From an uncultured Flavobacteriaceae bacterium (lineage in GTDB: Bacteria > Bacteroidota > Bacteroidia > Flavobacteriales > Flavobacteriaceae): a stretch of 64,000 nucleotides of DNA. The translations under genes were made by a program, and so were the position numbers. The stretch lies in the NCBI GenBank assembly GCA_947487895.1, contig CANKYF010000002.1, positions 480,500-544,499 of the forward strand. The letters are read 5' to 3'. Below the pieces are notes generated by a model, which was not told the DNA's origin, did no database searches, and saw nothing but the letters and a program-made list of their open reading frames with translations. Positions 25,093 to 33,719 of this stretch are shown here, piece by piece (the first letter of the stretch is position 1; every line of letters begins with the position of its first letter).

Positions 25093-25683
25093 TTATTCTG
25101 ATATTATTTGACGTTTTATTTTACTTAGAAACTCTTTTGTTATTCCTAAATAAGAAGCTACCATATATTGAGGTATACGCTTTTCTATTTTAGGATATTG
25201 TTTTTTAAAAAGAACATATTGCTCTTTGGCCGTTAAACTAAAGCTTTTAATAATTCGTTTCTGTGAAGCTACAAAAGCTTTTTCTAATATTTTTCTGAAT
25301 AATCGCTCTAATTTTGGAATTTCTTTATACATTTCCTCATCTGTCTCATAAGAAAACTGCAGTATCTCTGTATCCTCTAAACATTGTACATTATAATCTG
25401 CAGGGGTTTGCGTGATATAGCTTCCTAAATCTGAAGTCCACCAGTCTTCTATAGCAAACATAACTATATGTTCTTGTCCCTTCTCATCAACTATAAATGT
25501 TTTGGTACACCCAGATAATACAAAACAACTATTTCTACAAGTATCTCCTTGCTGCACCAAGTATTGACCTTTCAAATATTTTCTATAAGTAATATAAGAA
25601 AGTAATTTTTCAACTTCGTCATGAGTCAAATCTATATGATTAGCAATATAATCAAGTAAAGGCTGTGCTTGTTCTTTGGTCAT
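25093..25683 (-). CDS. Crp/Fnr-family transcriptional regulator
   Basis: A 196-residue regulator with an N-terminal cyclic-nucleotide-binding-type barrel (about 20-120; LKGQYLVQQGDTCRNSCFVLSG) and a C-terminal region with a short winged helix (YMVASYLGITKEFLSKIKRQ). The arginine/glutamate pair that binds cAMP in Crp is not obvious, as usual for Bacteroidota members. It is divergent from an MFS drug exporter, which it might control; that is inference from position. Confidence 0.88.
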   Translation of the reverse strand: MTKEQAQPLLDYIANHIDLTHDEVEKLLSYITYRKYLKGQYLVQQGDTCRNSCFVLSGCTKTFIVDEKGQEHIVMFAIEDWWTSDLGSYITQTPADYNVQCLEDTEILQFSYETDEEMYKEIPKLERLFRKILEKAFVASQKRIIKSFSLTAKEQYVLFKKQYPKIEKRIPQYMVASYLGITKEFLSKIKRQIISE

Positions 25684-25836
25684 TTTATTTTAATAGACTT
25701 CTATTGGACTTATTTAGAAACATCTCTTATTTGAATATAAATTCGATAATACTTTACAAATTATCATAAATTTAAAATTGTGAGTTCTTTAACTTATAAT
25801 AGCTATCATTAAAGACAAAAGTAAATAATATTGAAG

Positions 25837-25844
25837 TACTTTTG
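25837..25844 (+). promoter_or_regulatory. -7 box of the MFS exporter
   Basis: TACTTTTG is an exact TAnnTTTG match that ends 4 bases before the preferred ATG (25849). The transcript would be leaderless or nearly so, which also argues that the TTG at 25831 cannot be the start. Confidence 0.5.
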
Positions 25845-25848
25845 CCTA

Positions 25849-27063
25849 ATGCAAAATGAAAATACTTTTAAAATAGAATTTGTGGCTTTAATGGCCTCTT
25901 TAATGTCTATTGTTGCTATTTCTATTGATGCCGTATTACCTGGATTACCAGCTATTGGAAAAGATTTAGGTGTTACCAACCCTAATGATAACCAATGGCT
26001 TATTACAATGATTTTCTTGGGTATTGGTGTGGGGCAATTAATTTTTGGACCATTATCCGATAGTTTTGGAAGAAAACCTATGGTCTATGTTGGTTTTATA
26101 GTCTTTGTAATTGCCACATACATATGTCTTAGTACTAAAAGTTTTGAAATGATGATTTTTGGTAGAATATTACAAGGCGTAGGACTATCTGCCCAAAGAA
26201 CACTTAGTCTAGCTATTATAAGAGACTCTTATAGTGGTAATTATATGGCAAAAATAATGTCTATAGTAGTAATGGTATTTATTTTAGTTCCTGTAATTGC
26301 ACCTGCTTTGGGGCAATTAATACTTAATTACTCAACGTGGCACACCATTTTTTATGTAAATCTTATTTACGGATTTGTTATTATAATTTGGTTTTGGAAG
26401 CGGCAACCAGAAACACTTTCTGAATCTAATAGAATAAAATTCTCATCAAGCATATTTGTTAACGGCACAAAAGAATTCTTTAAATATAAAGACGCAGTAG
26501 TTTATACACTAGCTTCTGGTTTTATTACTGGTTCTTTTATGGTTTATTTGAGTACTTCACAACAAATTTTTGAACAACAATATAATTTAGCCGACTTGTT
26601 TCCATATATTTTTGCGAGTTTAGCAATATCTATTGGTCTTGCAACCTACTTAAATAGCCTTTGGGTTGTGAAATTTGGTATGTGGAAAATTGCCTATGTC
26701 TCTACAATAGCGTATGCTGCAATTTCTCTTTTATATGTAGTTTTATTTTGGTCTGGAGTAAACCCTAGCATAGAAATTCTAATTGGCTTTTTTGTTGCTC
26801 AATTTTTCTCTGTTGGCTTTCTTTTTGGAAACTTAAGAGCTTTAGCTATGCAACCCTTAGGACACATTGCAGGTATAGGTGCCGCTATAAATGGATTTAT
26901 TTCTACAGTCATGGCTGTACCAATTGCAAATTATATTGGTAGTCAAGTTACAACCTCTGTATTACCTTTATTTATAGGATTTTCATGTTTTGGCGTGCTA
27001 ACTTTTTTAACATTTACTTACTTAAAAAAATCAAACAAAACCGTTACAAATAACGCTCTTTAG
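25849..27063 (+). CDS. Bcr/CflA-type MFS drug efflux transporter
   Basis: A 404-residue, 12-helix major facilitator. The start at 25849 is chosen over an upstream TTG because the -7 box lies between them. The MFS loop 2-3 signature is present as GPLSDSFGRKP (about 67-77), and GRILQGVGLSAQR follows in helix IV. The Bcr/CflA branch is recognised by DAVLPGLPAIGKDLG near the start and exports chloramphenicol/bicyclomycin-like drugs. Divergent from the Crp/Fnr gene. The 3' end overlaps the convergent DinB gene by 20 bases. Confidence 0.87.
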   Translation: MQNENTFKIEFVALMASLMSIVAISIDAVLPGLPAIGKDLGVTNPNDNQWLITMIFLGIGVGQLIFGPLSDSFGRKPMVYVGFIVFVIATYICLSTKSFEMMIFGRILQGVGLSAQRTLSLAIIRDSYSGNYMAKIMSIVVMVFILVPVIAPALGQLILNYSTWHTIFYVNLIYGFVIIIWFWKRQPETLSESNRIKFSSSIFVNGTKEFFKYKDAVVYTLASGFITGSFMVYLSTSQQIFEQQYNLADLFPYIFASLAISIGLATYLNSLWVVKFGMWKIAYVSTIAYAAISLLYVVLFWSGVNPSIEILIGFFVAQFFSVGFLFGNLRALAMQPLGHIAGIGAAINGFISTVMAVPIANYIGSQVTTSVLPLFIGFSCFGVLTFLTFTYLKKSNKTVTNNAL

Positions 27064-27562
27064 TAATGTTTATATGATGTTGACAATGTCCTAAATTTAT
27101 AAATGCGAAAGCTCTTGCTGAAGTATTAGCTCCATTTGCAACTCCTACTTGTTGTAAATCTTCTTTTGATAAGCTTTTTATTAATGTAACAAACCCTAAA
27201 CGAACTGCTTTAAATTCTTCTATTAAATCTTCTTTTGATTTATTATTTGCTTTTGAAGGTTCTATGTAATCGTTTTGTTCAAACCCAGGTAATGGTGTTT
27301 TATCATGTCTAGCAATGTGAAAACACCTAAATTGAAACACACGTTCTGTATCAATTAAATGCTGAAATACTTCTTTAATACTCCATTTACCTTTAGCATA
27401 TTTATAATTAAGCTTTTCTTCCAGAATTGATTGAAAAAACTCTAAAACTGCCTTTGTATTAGCTGTAAAACCAGAGGCTAAATCTACTTCGCCAGGTACT
27501 AAACTTAAATATCCCTCATAAAAACTATTGTATTCTGAAGTGTTTAATTCTTGTCTTGTCAT
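27044..27562 (-). CDS. DinB-family protein
   Basis: A 172-residue four-helix-bundle protein of the DinB/YfiT type. Three histidines expected to bind a metal are visible in FQHLIDTERVFQFR (helix 2), the following FHIARHD, and LGHCQHHINI near the C-terminus. Members include bacillithiol- or mycothiol-dependent transferases; the organism encodes bacillithiol synthesis (bshB1 at 58.9 kb), so a thiol-transferase role is possible but not shown. Confidence 0.82.
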   Translation of the reverse strand: MTRQELNTSEYNSFYEGYLSLVPGEVDLASGFTANTKAVLEFFQSILEEKLNYKYAKGKWSIKEVFQHLIDTERVFQFRCFHIARHDKTPLPGFEQNDYIEPSKANNKSKEDLIEEFKAVRLGFVTLIKSLSKEDLQQVGVANGANTSARAFAFINLGHCQHHINITKERYL

Positions 27563-27595
27563 ATTGTTACTTAATATTGAAAAAAGTGAAATACC

Positions 27596-28870
27596 TTAAT
27601 CCATAAATAATTTTGGAAGATATAGTGATATTTCAGGTATTAACGTCACCAAAACTAATACTAATAAGCTTGTTATTAAAAACGGTAAACCTGCCTTACT
27701 CACTTTACCAATAGATACTTTACCAATACTTGATGATACAAATAGACAAACGCCTAATGGTGGCGTAGTAAGCCCAATCATTAAATTTAATAATGCAATT
27801 ACTGCAAAATGAATAGGATCTACGTCTACAGCTAAAGCTACTTTTAATAAAATTGGAAATAGTATTAGTAGTGCCGCAATAGTTTCCATAAAAGTGCCAA
27901 CAAATATGAGTAATAGGTTTATTAACAACAGAACTACATACTTGTTGTTTGAAAAACCAAGTATTTCTGAAGATACCATTTGTGGCAATTGCTCAGTTAT
28001 TAAAATCCAACCAAAAAGGTTTGCAAATCCTATTAGCACCATAAGAGATGCCGATGTTTTCATGGAATCTAAAACAATTACCTGAACGTTTTTAAAATTG
28101 AGCTTTTTATAAATAAAAACACCTATTATTAGTGCATAAACTACTGCTATAATTGAAGCTTCAGTTGGTGTAAAAACGCCTCCTATAATTCCGAAGAGTA
28201 TAATAAACGTCATTAATAATGACCAAAAAGTATCTTTGAAGCTGAATAATATCTGCTTTAAACTACTTTTTGGGTGTTTTGGGTATTTTTTCTTTTTTGC
28301 AATTATATACGTAACACCCATCAACCCGAATCCTAATAAAAACCCTGGAATAGCACCTGCCAAAAACAACCTCCCAACTGATAAACCACTCAAGGTCGCA
28401 GCAATAATCATTGGTACACTAGGTGGAATAATAGGCCCTACGGTTGACGATGATGCAGTAATAGCACATGAAAAATCGGCATCATAGCCTTCTTTTTTCA
28501 TAGCTGGTATCATGACAGAACCAATACTTGCTGTATCAGATATAGCTGTTCCTGAAATTCCTGCAAATAACATAGAAGCTCCTATGTTAGCTAAAGCTAA
28601 TCCTCCACGTATATGACCAGTTAAATGATTACAAAAGGTTATAATCTTTGCAGTTAATCCTCCTTGATTCATAAGATTACCTGCTAAAATAAATCCAGGG
28701 ACACTTAAAAGCACAAATACATCTATACCAGAATATAGTTTCATTGGTACCACAATTAACGGAATACCTTTAAATAATAAATATACTAAGCATGAAAACC
28801 CTAAAGAAAATGCAATAGGAAACCTGAATACTAAACAGATTACAAATACAAGAATTAATATCCAGATCAT
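27596..28870 (-). CDS. dctM: TRAP transporter large permease (DctM)
   Basis: A 424-residue, about 12-helix membrane subunit of a tripartite ATP-independent periplasmic transporter. Typical motifs are visible: FVLLSVPGFILAGNLM, GGLALANIGASMLFAGISG and STVGPIIPPSVPMII. It forms the sodium-driven channel with DctQ and accepts substrate from DctP. It starts 2 bases after dctQ. Substrates of the class are C4-dicarboxylates, sialic or uronic acids; not decided here. Confidence 0.92.
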   Translation of the reverse strand: MIWILILVFVICLVFRFPIAFSLGFSCLVYLLFKGIPLIVVPMKLYSGIDVFVLLSVPGFILAGNLMNQGGLTAKIITFCNHLTGHIRGGLALANIGASMLFAGISGTAISDTASIGSVMIPAMKKEGYDADFSCAITASSSTVGPIIPPSVPMIIAATLSGLSVGRLFLAGAIPGFLLGFGLMGVTYIIAKKKKYPKHPKSSLKQILFSFKDTFWSLLMTFIILFGIIGGVFTPTEASIIAVVYALIIGVFIYKKLNFKNVQVIVLDSMKTSASLMVLIGFANLFGWILITEQLPQMVSSEILGFSNNKYVVLLLINLLLIFVGTFMETIAALLILFPILLKVALAVDVDPIHFAVIALLNLMIGLTTPPLGVCLFVSSSIGKVSIGKVSKAGLPFLITSLLVLVLVTLIPEISLYLPKLFMD

Positions 28871-28872
28871 AA

Positions 28873-29340
28873 TTATTGCTTTAATTTTTTAAAGACTTTT
28901 AGAAAATCCCAAATGGCATAAACAGTAATAAATACTCCCATTACTACAATAGAACTAAAAGCTACTGCCATTGAAAAACCAACACTCGGTGATCGTTCTG
29001 AGATACCAACATTAACAAAGTGTATGGCATATATTGTTAGTATTAAAAACATGATAATGATAAGCAATGACATGACGAATTCTAAAACATGCTTTTGTCT
29101 TAAATTCAACTTATCGTAAACCACATCAAATTTTACATAATAATTGCCTTTCATAGCTAAACCAGCTGCAAAACTCATAGCATAAATGAAGAAAAAACGA
29201 GCCGCCTCTTCTGTCCAAGATGGAGCACTTTCCATAAAAAAACGCGCGTAAACTTGTACCAGAGTTACCAAAACAAAACATAAGGTACTTATTAAAGTTC
29301 CGTATTTTAAAAATTTACCAATGCCTTTTTTAATGGTCAT
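28873..29340 (-). CDS. dctQ: TRAP transporter small permease (DctQ)
   Basis: A 155-residue protein with four membrane helices and the family motif WTEEAARFFFIYAMSFAAGLA in its second helix. It stabilises DctM in the inner membrane. The start overlaps the dctP stop by 4 bases, and the stop is 2 bases from dctM, so the three genes form one operon. Confidence 0.9.
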   Translation of the reverse strand: MTIKKGIGKFLKYGTLISTLCFVLVTLVQVYARFFMESAPSWTEEAARFFFIYAMSFAAGLAMKGNYYVKFDVVYDKLNLRQKHVLEFVMSLLIIIMFLILTIYAIHFVNVGISERSPSVGFSMAVAFSSIVVMGVFITVYAIWDFLKVFKKLKQ

Positions 29341-30362
29341 TCTTTTCTAAGTTTTAAAATATCATTGTAAATGTTCTGCATTTCTGGAGATAAACTTTTA
29401 TAAATAGAAGCTCTGGCAGCTTCTCCAAAGGCATCTTTATTAACCTCAACCATGGTCATACCAGCATCTTCCAATTCACCTATAATTTTTTGTTGACTTT
29501 CTAGAAATAATTCATGCTCATATTTTACCATGTCATCAATAGCTTTTAAAAAAATCTCTTTTAAATCATCAGGAAAAGCTTGAAACTGTTTTTCTCCTAT
29601 AACTGGATACGTCCAACTTACTACATGTGATGTTAAATTCAAATATTTCTGAACTTCATAAAACCCACCAGCTTTTATCATGGCAAAAGGATTCTCTTGT
29701 CCTTCTACCGTACCTTGCTGCAATGAGGTAAATACTTCTGAAAACGCCATGGGTGTTGGTTTAGCGCCTAAAGCTTCCCAAGCTATTACAAACGATGGTA
29801 CATTGGGTACTCTTACAATTAATCCTTTTAAATCATCTGGGTGCTTTATTGGTCTGTTAGACGTTAAATGTCTTGGACTTCTTGGAAACACTCCCAAAGG
29901 TCTTAACCCAACTTTATCCATCATTTCTTGTTCCATTCGCTTACCAATATCACTATTAATAAGCTGTCTCATATCTGTAGAATCTCTTAAGAGAAATGGT
30001 AATTCACAAAAAGTTAATACCTCAACCCAGTTACTTAAGGGAGAGCCTGTTGTAGTCATATCTATAACTCCCGCCCTTATTAGCCTTATAGCTTCCAGTT
30101 CTTTAGCTAATTGCTCAGAATGATAATTTTCAAGAATGATTCTACCATTAGTTCTTTCCTCTAAAATCTCTGAAAAGTATTCGAATGCTTGAAACCAAGT
30201 ATGGTTTTCGTTTACTAAAAGACTAGCTCTTAAATGAAATTCTGGTTCATGTTTTTTATCACATTGTAAAAATAAAAATGATAATAAAGTGATTATAAAA
30301 ACTCCTTTAGCCTTCAGAATACAATTTAAAAATTGATAAAATAACTTTGTTAGATATTTCAA
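29337..30362 (-). CDS. dctP: TRAP transporter substrate-binding protein (DctP), lipoprotein
   Basis: A 341-residue binding protein with the DctP fold. The conserved ALGAKPTPMAFSEVFTSLQQGTVEGQENP segment contains the arginine/asparagine-region that contacts the substrate carboxylate, preceded by LKGLIVRVP. The N-terminus ends in FLFLQC, a lipobox, so the protein is probably membrane-tethered rather than free. The first 20 residues before the hydrophobic core suggest a start a little further downstream. Divergent from the FAH-family gene at 30495. Confidence 0.9.
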   Translation of the reverse strand: MKYLTKLFYQFLNCILKAKGVFIITLLSFLFLQCDKKHEPEFHLRASLLVNENHTWFQAFEYFSEILEERTNGRIILENYHSEQLAKELEAIRLIRAGVIDMTTTGSPLSNWVEVLTFCELPFLLRDSTDMRQLINSDIGKRMEQEMMDKVGLRPLGVFPRSPRHLTSNRPIKHPDDLKGLIVRVPNVPSFVIAWEALGAKPTPMAFSEVFTSLQQGTVEGQENPFAMIKAGGFYEVQKYLNLTSHVVSWTYPVIGEKQFQAFPDDLKEIFLKAIDDMVKYEHELFLESQQKIIGELEDAGMTMVEVNKDAFGEAARASIYKSLSPEMQNIYNDILKLRKE

Positions 30363-30494
30363 TGGTTAATTTTTGAAGTATAGATTGGAAAGATATAAAA
30401 AATGGTTAGTTTATACCACAAATTAAAATAAAAAGAGCATTTTACTCTCTTTCATTTTAGTATTTTTAGAGCTTGAAAATTAAACAAGATACAC

Positions 30495-31112
30495 ATGAAA
30501 ATTATTGGTATTGGTAAAAACTACGTTACCGACAAAAATGAAATTGCAGATTTAAAAGATGGACATCAACTTATCTTCTTAAAGGCCGATAGTACATTGG
30601 TTACAGATAATAAAGATGTTGTATATCCTTCAGACATTACAAACCAAATAGTATACGAAGTAGAGTTAGTTGCCAAAATTGGTAAAGTTGGAAAAAATAT
30701 TTCTGAAGCTGATGCGCCTTCATACATCAGTGAAATTGCAATTGGAATAGATTACACTGCCAAAGATATTTTAACTGAAAATAGAGATAAAAAATGGCCT
30801 TGGGCATTAGGTAAAGGATTTGATGGCGCTTCTCCTATTTCAGGTTTTAAACCAATATCTAATTTCCCTAATTTGAACGATATTAACTTCGATTTAAAAA
30901 TTAATGGAGAACAAATTCAAGTTGGAAATACAGATTTCATGATTTATAATTTTAGTGAAATCATTGCTTACGTTTCTAAATACATGACATTAAACCCTGG
31001 GGATTTAATTTTTACCGGAACACCAGCTGATGGTATAGGTTTAATTAACAAAGGAGACCATTTACAAGCTTCTATTGAAGGTGAATTATTATTAGATTTT
31101 AAAATGATTTAA
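30495..31112 (+). CDS. Fumarylacetoacetate hydrolase-family protein
   Basis: A 205-residue single-domain FAH-fold enzyme. Metal-binding glutamates appear in YEVELVAKIGK (two Glu) with the aspartate in AIGIDYTAKDI, and the C-terminal end shows NPGDLIFTGTPADGIG. Short members act as acylpyruvate hydrolases or oxaloacetate decarboxylases; the exact substrate is not readable. It is followed after 14 bases by the CBS/DUF294 gene and belongs to a three-gene plus-strand unit. Confidence 0.86.
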   Translation: MKIIGIGKNYVTDKNEIADLKDGHQLIFLKADSTLVTDNKDVVYPSDITNQIVYEVELVAKIGKVGKNISEADAPSYISEIAIGIDYTAKDILTENRDKKWPWALGKGFDGASPISGFKPISNFPNLNDINFDLKINGEQIQVGNTDFMIYNFSEIIAYVSKYMTLNPGDLIFTGTPADGIGLINKGDHLQASIEGELLLDFKMI

Positions 31113-31126
31113 AGCTTTTTCACTAA

Positions 31127-33043
31127 ATGAAAAATTCAATTGCAGACCGCGTTGCTCATTTTTTAAGCGGATTTCCTCCCTTTAATTTACTTAGTAAAAA
31201 TAGCTTAAGTAAAATAGCTATTGAAACCAGTATTACTTATTTAGATAAAGGAGATATCCTATTTAAAAAAGATGAGAAATACCACGAACACTTTTATGTA
31301 GTTAGAGATGGTTCTGTAAGTTTATTTCATTTAAATGAAAACGAAAAACATATCGCTGGTATTAATGATACTGGCGATATTTTTGGTTTACGAGCACTTA
31401 TTACTAAAGAAAATTACAAGTTGAGTGCTATAGCAAACGAGGAAGCTATAGTCTATGCGATACCTATTGAAACTTTTGAATCTGTAACCCGCAATTTGGT
31501 TAAAATTCAAAAGTATCTAATCACCGCCTTTGCAACTAATTCTTACGATCCTTATACCGCTGAAGAAAACAGTAAAATATTTGTAGATTATATACCTAGT
31601 TCTTCTCAAGATATCGCTAATTTTCAAACAGCTCGTTATACAGAAAAACCTGTTACTTGTAATGCAAATACAACTTTACAGCAAGCTGCCAATAAAATGT
31701 GTAAATACAACATTAGTTGTATTGTGGTTATAAATGAAGAGAAACACCCTATTGGTATTATTACCAATGGAGATATTAAAAATAAAATAGCTACTGGTAA
31801 ATTTCCTATTAGTACTTCAGTGACCAATATAATGACACCTGCTGTTGTAACAGACTCACCTAGTATTACCGTTGCAAATGCACAATTACTAATGATACAG
31901 CATGGTATTAGCCATATTTGTATCACTAAAGACGGTACACAAAACTCTAAACTTGTTGGTATACTAACGCACCATGATGTTTTGGTAACGCTGGGTAATA
32001 GTCCGTCTGTTATTCTTAAGGATATTAAACGTGCTAAAAAAATCAAACACTTACGTAAGGCTAGACTTAAAGCCAATACATTACTTAAAAGTTATTTAGA
32101 GCAGAATATTCCTTTATCACATATTCTTAAGATTATTTCTAAAATAAACGATGTATTAACAGAGCGTATTATTGTATTATCTGTTGAAAAGATGCCAACA
32201 GAACCACCAACAACATTTTCTTGGTTGTCTATTGGTAGTCAAGGAAGAAAGGAACAATTACTATTTACAGATCAAGACAATGCCTTAATTTTTGAAGATG
32301 TAGCAGAAGAAAAACAAAAAGAAACACAGTCTTATTTTATAGAACTATCAAAATTAATAACTAAAGGTTTAAATGTTATTGGTTTTGAGTTCTGCGAAGC
32401 AGATATGATGGCTAGTAACCCTGCTTGGTGTAAACCTGTTTCAGAATGGCAAGAACAATTTAGTAATTGGATTGTAAGGCCAAATGAAAAAGCCATTTTG
32501 TTGTCTTCAATTTTCTTTGATTACAGTCATATTTATGGTAACAAAGATTTAGTTGATACTTTGACTACAAGCATATTTACATCTTTAGAAAACTCCTCGT
32601 TGTTTTGCAGAATATTGGCTAAAGACGCCCTTAAAAACCCTCCACCTTTAGGCTTTTTTAAACAATTTTTAGTTGAACATAATGGTGAGCATAAAGATTT
32701 ATTCAACATAAAAAGTAGAGCATTAATGCCTTTAATTGATGCTGCGAGAGTCTTAACATTAAGCCATCAAATTAGAGATATAAATAATACTTCTGAAAGA
32801 TTTGCCAAACTTGCTGAAGTTGAACCTAATAACGCTGAGCTTTTCAATTCTTGTGCGTATGCCTTTAAAGCGCTTCTTAAATTTAGAACCAAACAAGGAC
32901 TACTTAATGATAATTCAGGAAAGTTTATTGAGCTTCAGACTTTAACTAAGGAAGAAAAATTAAAACTAAGACGCTGTTTCAAACCTATTCATGAAGTACA
33001 AGAATCCTTAAAAATTCGATTCGATTTAAAGAATATATTATAG
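31127..33043 (+). CDS. cNMP-binding/CBS/DUF294 putative nucleotidyltransferase
   Basis: A 638-residue signalling protein: a cyclic-nucleotide-binding-type domain (about 12-130), two CBS repeats (about 168-230 and 233-292), a GlnD-like nucleotidyltransferase domain with the signature GSQGRKEQ (370-377) and catalytic Asp382/Asp384, and a helical DUF294 C-terminal domain to the end. CBS repeats usually bind adenylates, so it may sense energy charge and modify a partner protein. It abuts an exonuclease gene and faces the acs/actP genes. Substrate unknown. Confidence 0.88.
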   Translation: MKNSIADRVAHFLSGFPPFNLLSKNSLSKIAIETSITYLDKGDILFKKDEKYHEHFYVVRDGSVSLFHLNENEKHIAGINDTGDIFGLRALITKENYKLSAIANEEAIVYAIPIETFESVTRNLVKIQKYLITAFATNSYDPYTAEENSKIFVDYIPSSSQDIANFQTARYTEKPVTCNANTTLQQAANKMCKYNISCIVVINEEKHPIGIITNGDIKNKIATGKFPISTSVTNIMTPAVVTDSPSITVANAQLLMIQHGISHICITKDGTQNSKLVGILTHHDVLVTLGNSPSVILKDIKRAKKIKHLRKARLKANTLLKSYLEQNIPLSHILKIISKINDVLTERIIVLSVEKMPTEPPTTFSWLSIGSQGRKEQLLFTDQDNALIFEDVAEEKQKETQSYFIELSKLITKGLNVIGFEFCEADMMASNPAWCKPVSEWQEQFSNWIVRPNEKAILLSSIFFDYSHIYGNKDLVDTLTTSIFTSLENSSLFCRILAKDALKNPPPLGFFKQFLVEHNGEHKDLFNIKSRALMPLIDAARVLTLSHQIRDINNTSERFAKLAEVEPNNAELFNSCAYAFKALLKFRTKQGLLNDNSGKFIELQTLTKEEKLKLRRCFKPIHEVQESLKIRFDLKNIL

Positions 33044-33709
33044 ATGGTTTTTAAATGGTTCAAGAAAAAAGAAGATCACTTTCCAGACTTTTGGAAAAAC
33101 TACTTAGATTCTTTTAAAGAAAAAGTAGCTAACCCCATTGAGGAGACACGATTTGTTGCTTTTGATACTGAAACTACAGGATTCGATCAACAAAGAGATA
33201 GAATTTTATCTATAGGAGCTGTTACCATTCAAAATAAAACCATTAAGGTGAATGAAAGTTTAGAACTATATTTAGAACAAGATATTTTCAATCCAGATAC
33301 CGTAAAAATTCATGGTTTAATGAAAAAGGGGACTTTGCAAAAAGTATCTGAAACTGAAGCCATAGAAATATTTATTAATTATATTGGCAATGCTGTTTTA
33401 ATAGCACACCATGCACGTTTTGATTTTGCAATGGTAAATGCCATGTTGCAAAGACACGATCTTGGAAAACTCAAAAACAAATTTATAGATACTGGTGTTC
33501 TATTTAAGAAATCTAAACATATTATTTATCAAGAAGATCTAGAAAACTACTCTTTAGATGAATTAGCTAATTTACTAAATGTTCCTATTACCGATAGACA
33601 TACGGCTTCAGGTGATGCTTTAATAACCAGTATCATTTTTCTAAAAACCCTTTCTAGACTCAATAAAAAGAAAAGCGATTTAGAATGGAGTTATTTACTT
33701 AGAACTTAG
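33044..33709 (+). CDS. DnaQ-like 3'-5' exonuclease
   Basis: A 221-residue DEDDh exonuclease. The motifs are Exo I FDTETTG (Asp41, Glu43), Exo II AHHARFDFAMV and Exo III DRHTASGDA. It resembles the polymerase III epsilon subunit but lacks the C-terminal polymerase-contact region and has an extra N-terminal 33 residues. Its start follows the preceding stop directly, so expression is coupled to the DUF294 protein. Together they recur near acetate genes in Bacteroidota, to my recollection. Confidence 0.87.
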   Translation: MVFKWFKKKEDHFPDFWKNYLDSFKEKVANPIEETRFVAFDTETTGFDQQRDRILSIGAVTIQNKTIKVNESLELYLEQDIFNPDTVKIHGLMKKGTLQKVSETEAIEIFINYIGNAVLIAHHARFDFAMVNAMLQRHDLGKLKNKFIDTGVLFKKSKHIIYQEDLENYSLDELANLLNVPITDRHTASGDALITSIIFLKTLSRLNKKKSDLEWSYLLRT

Positions 33710-33719
33710 CTTATAAATT

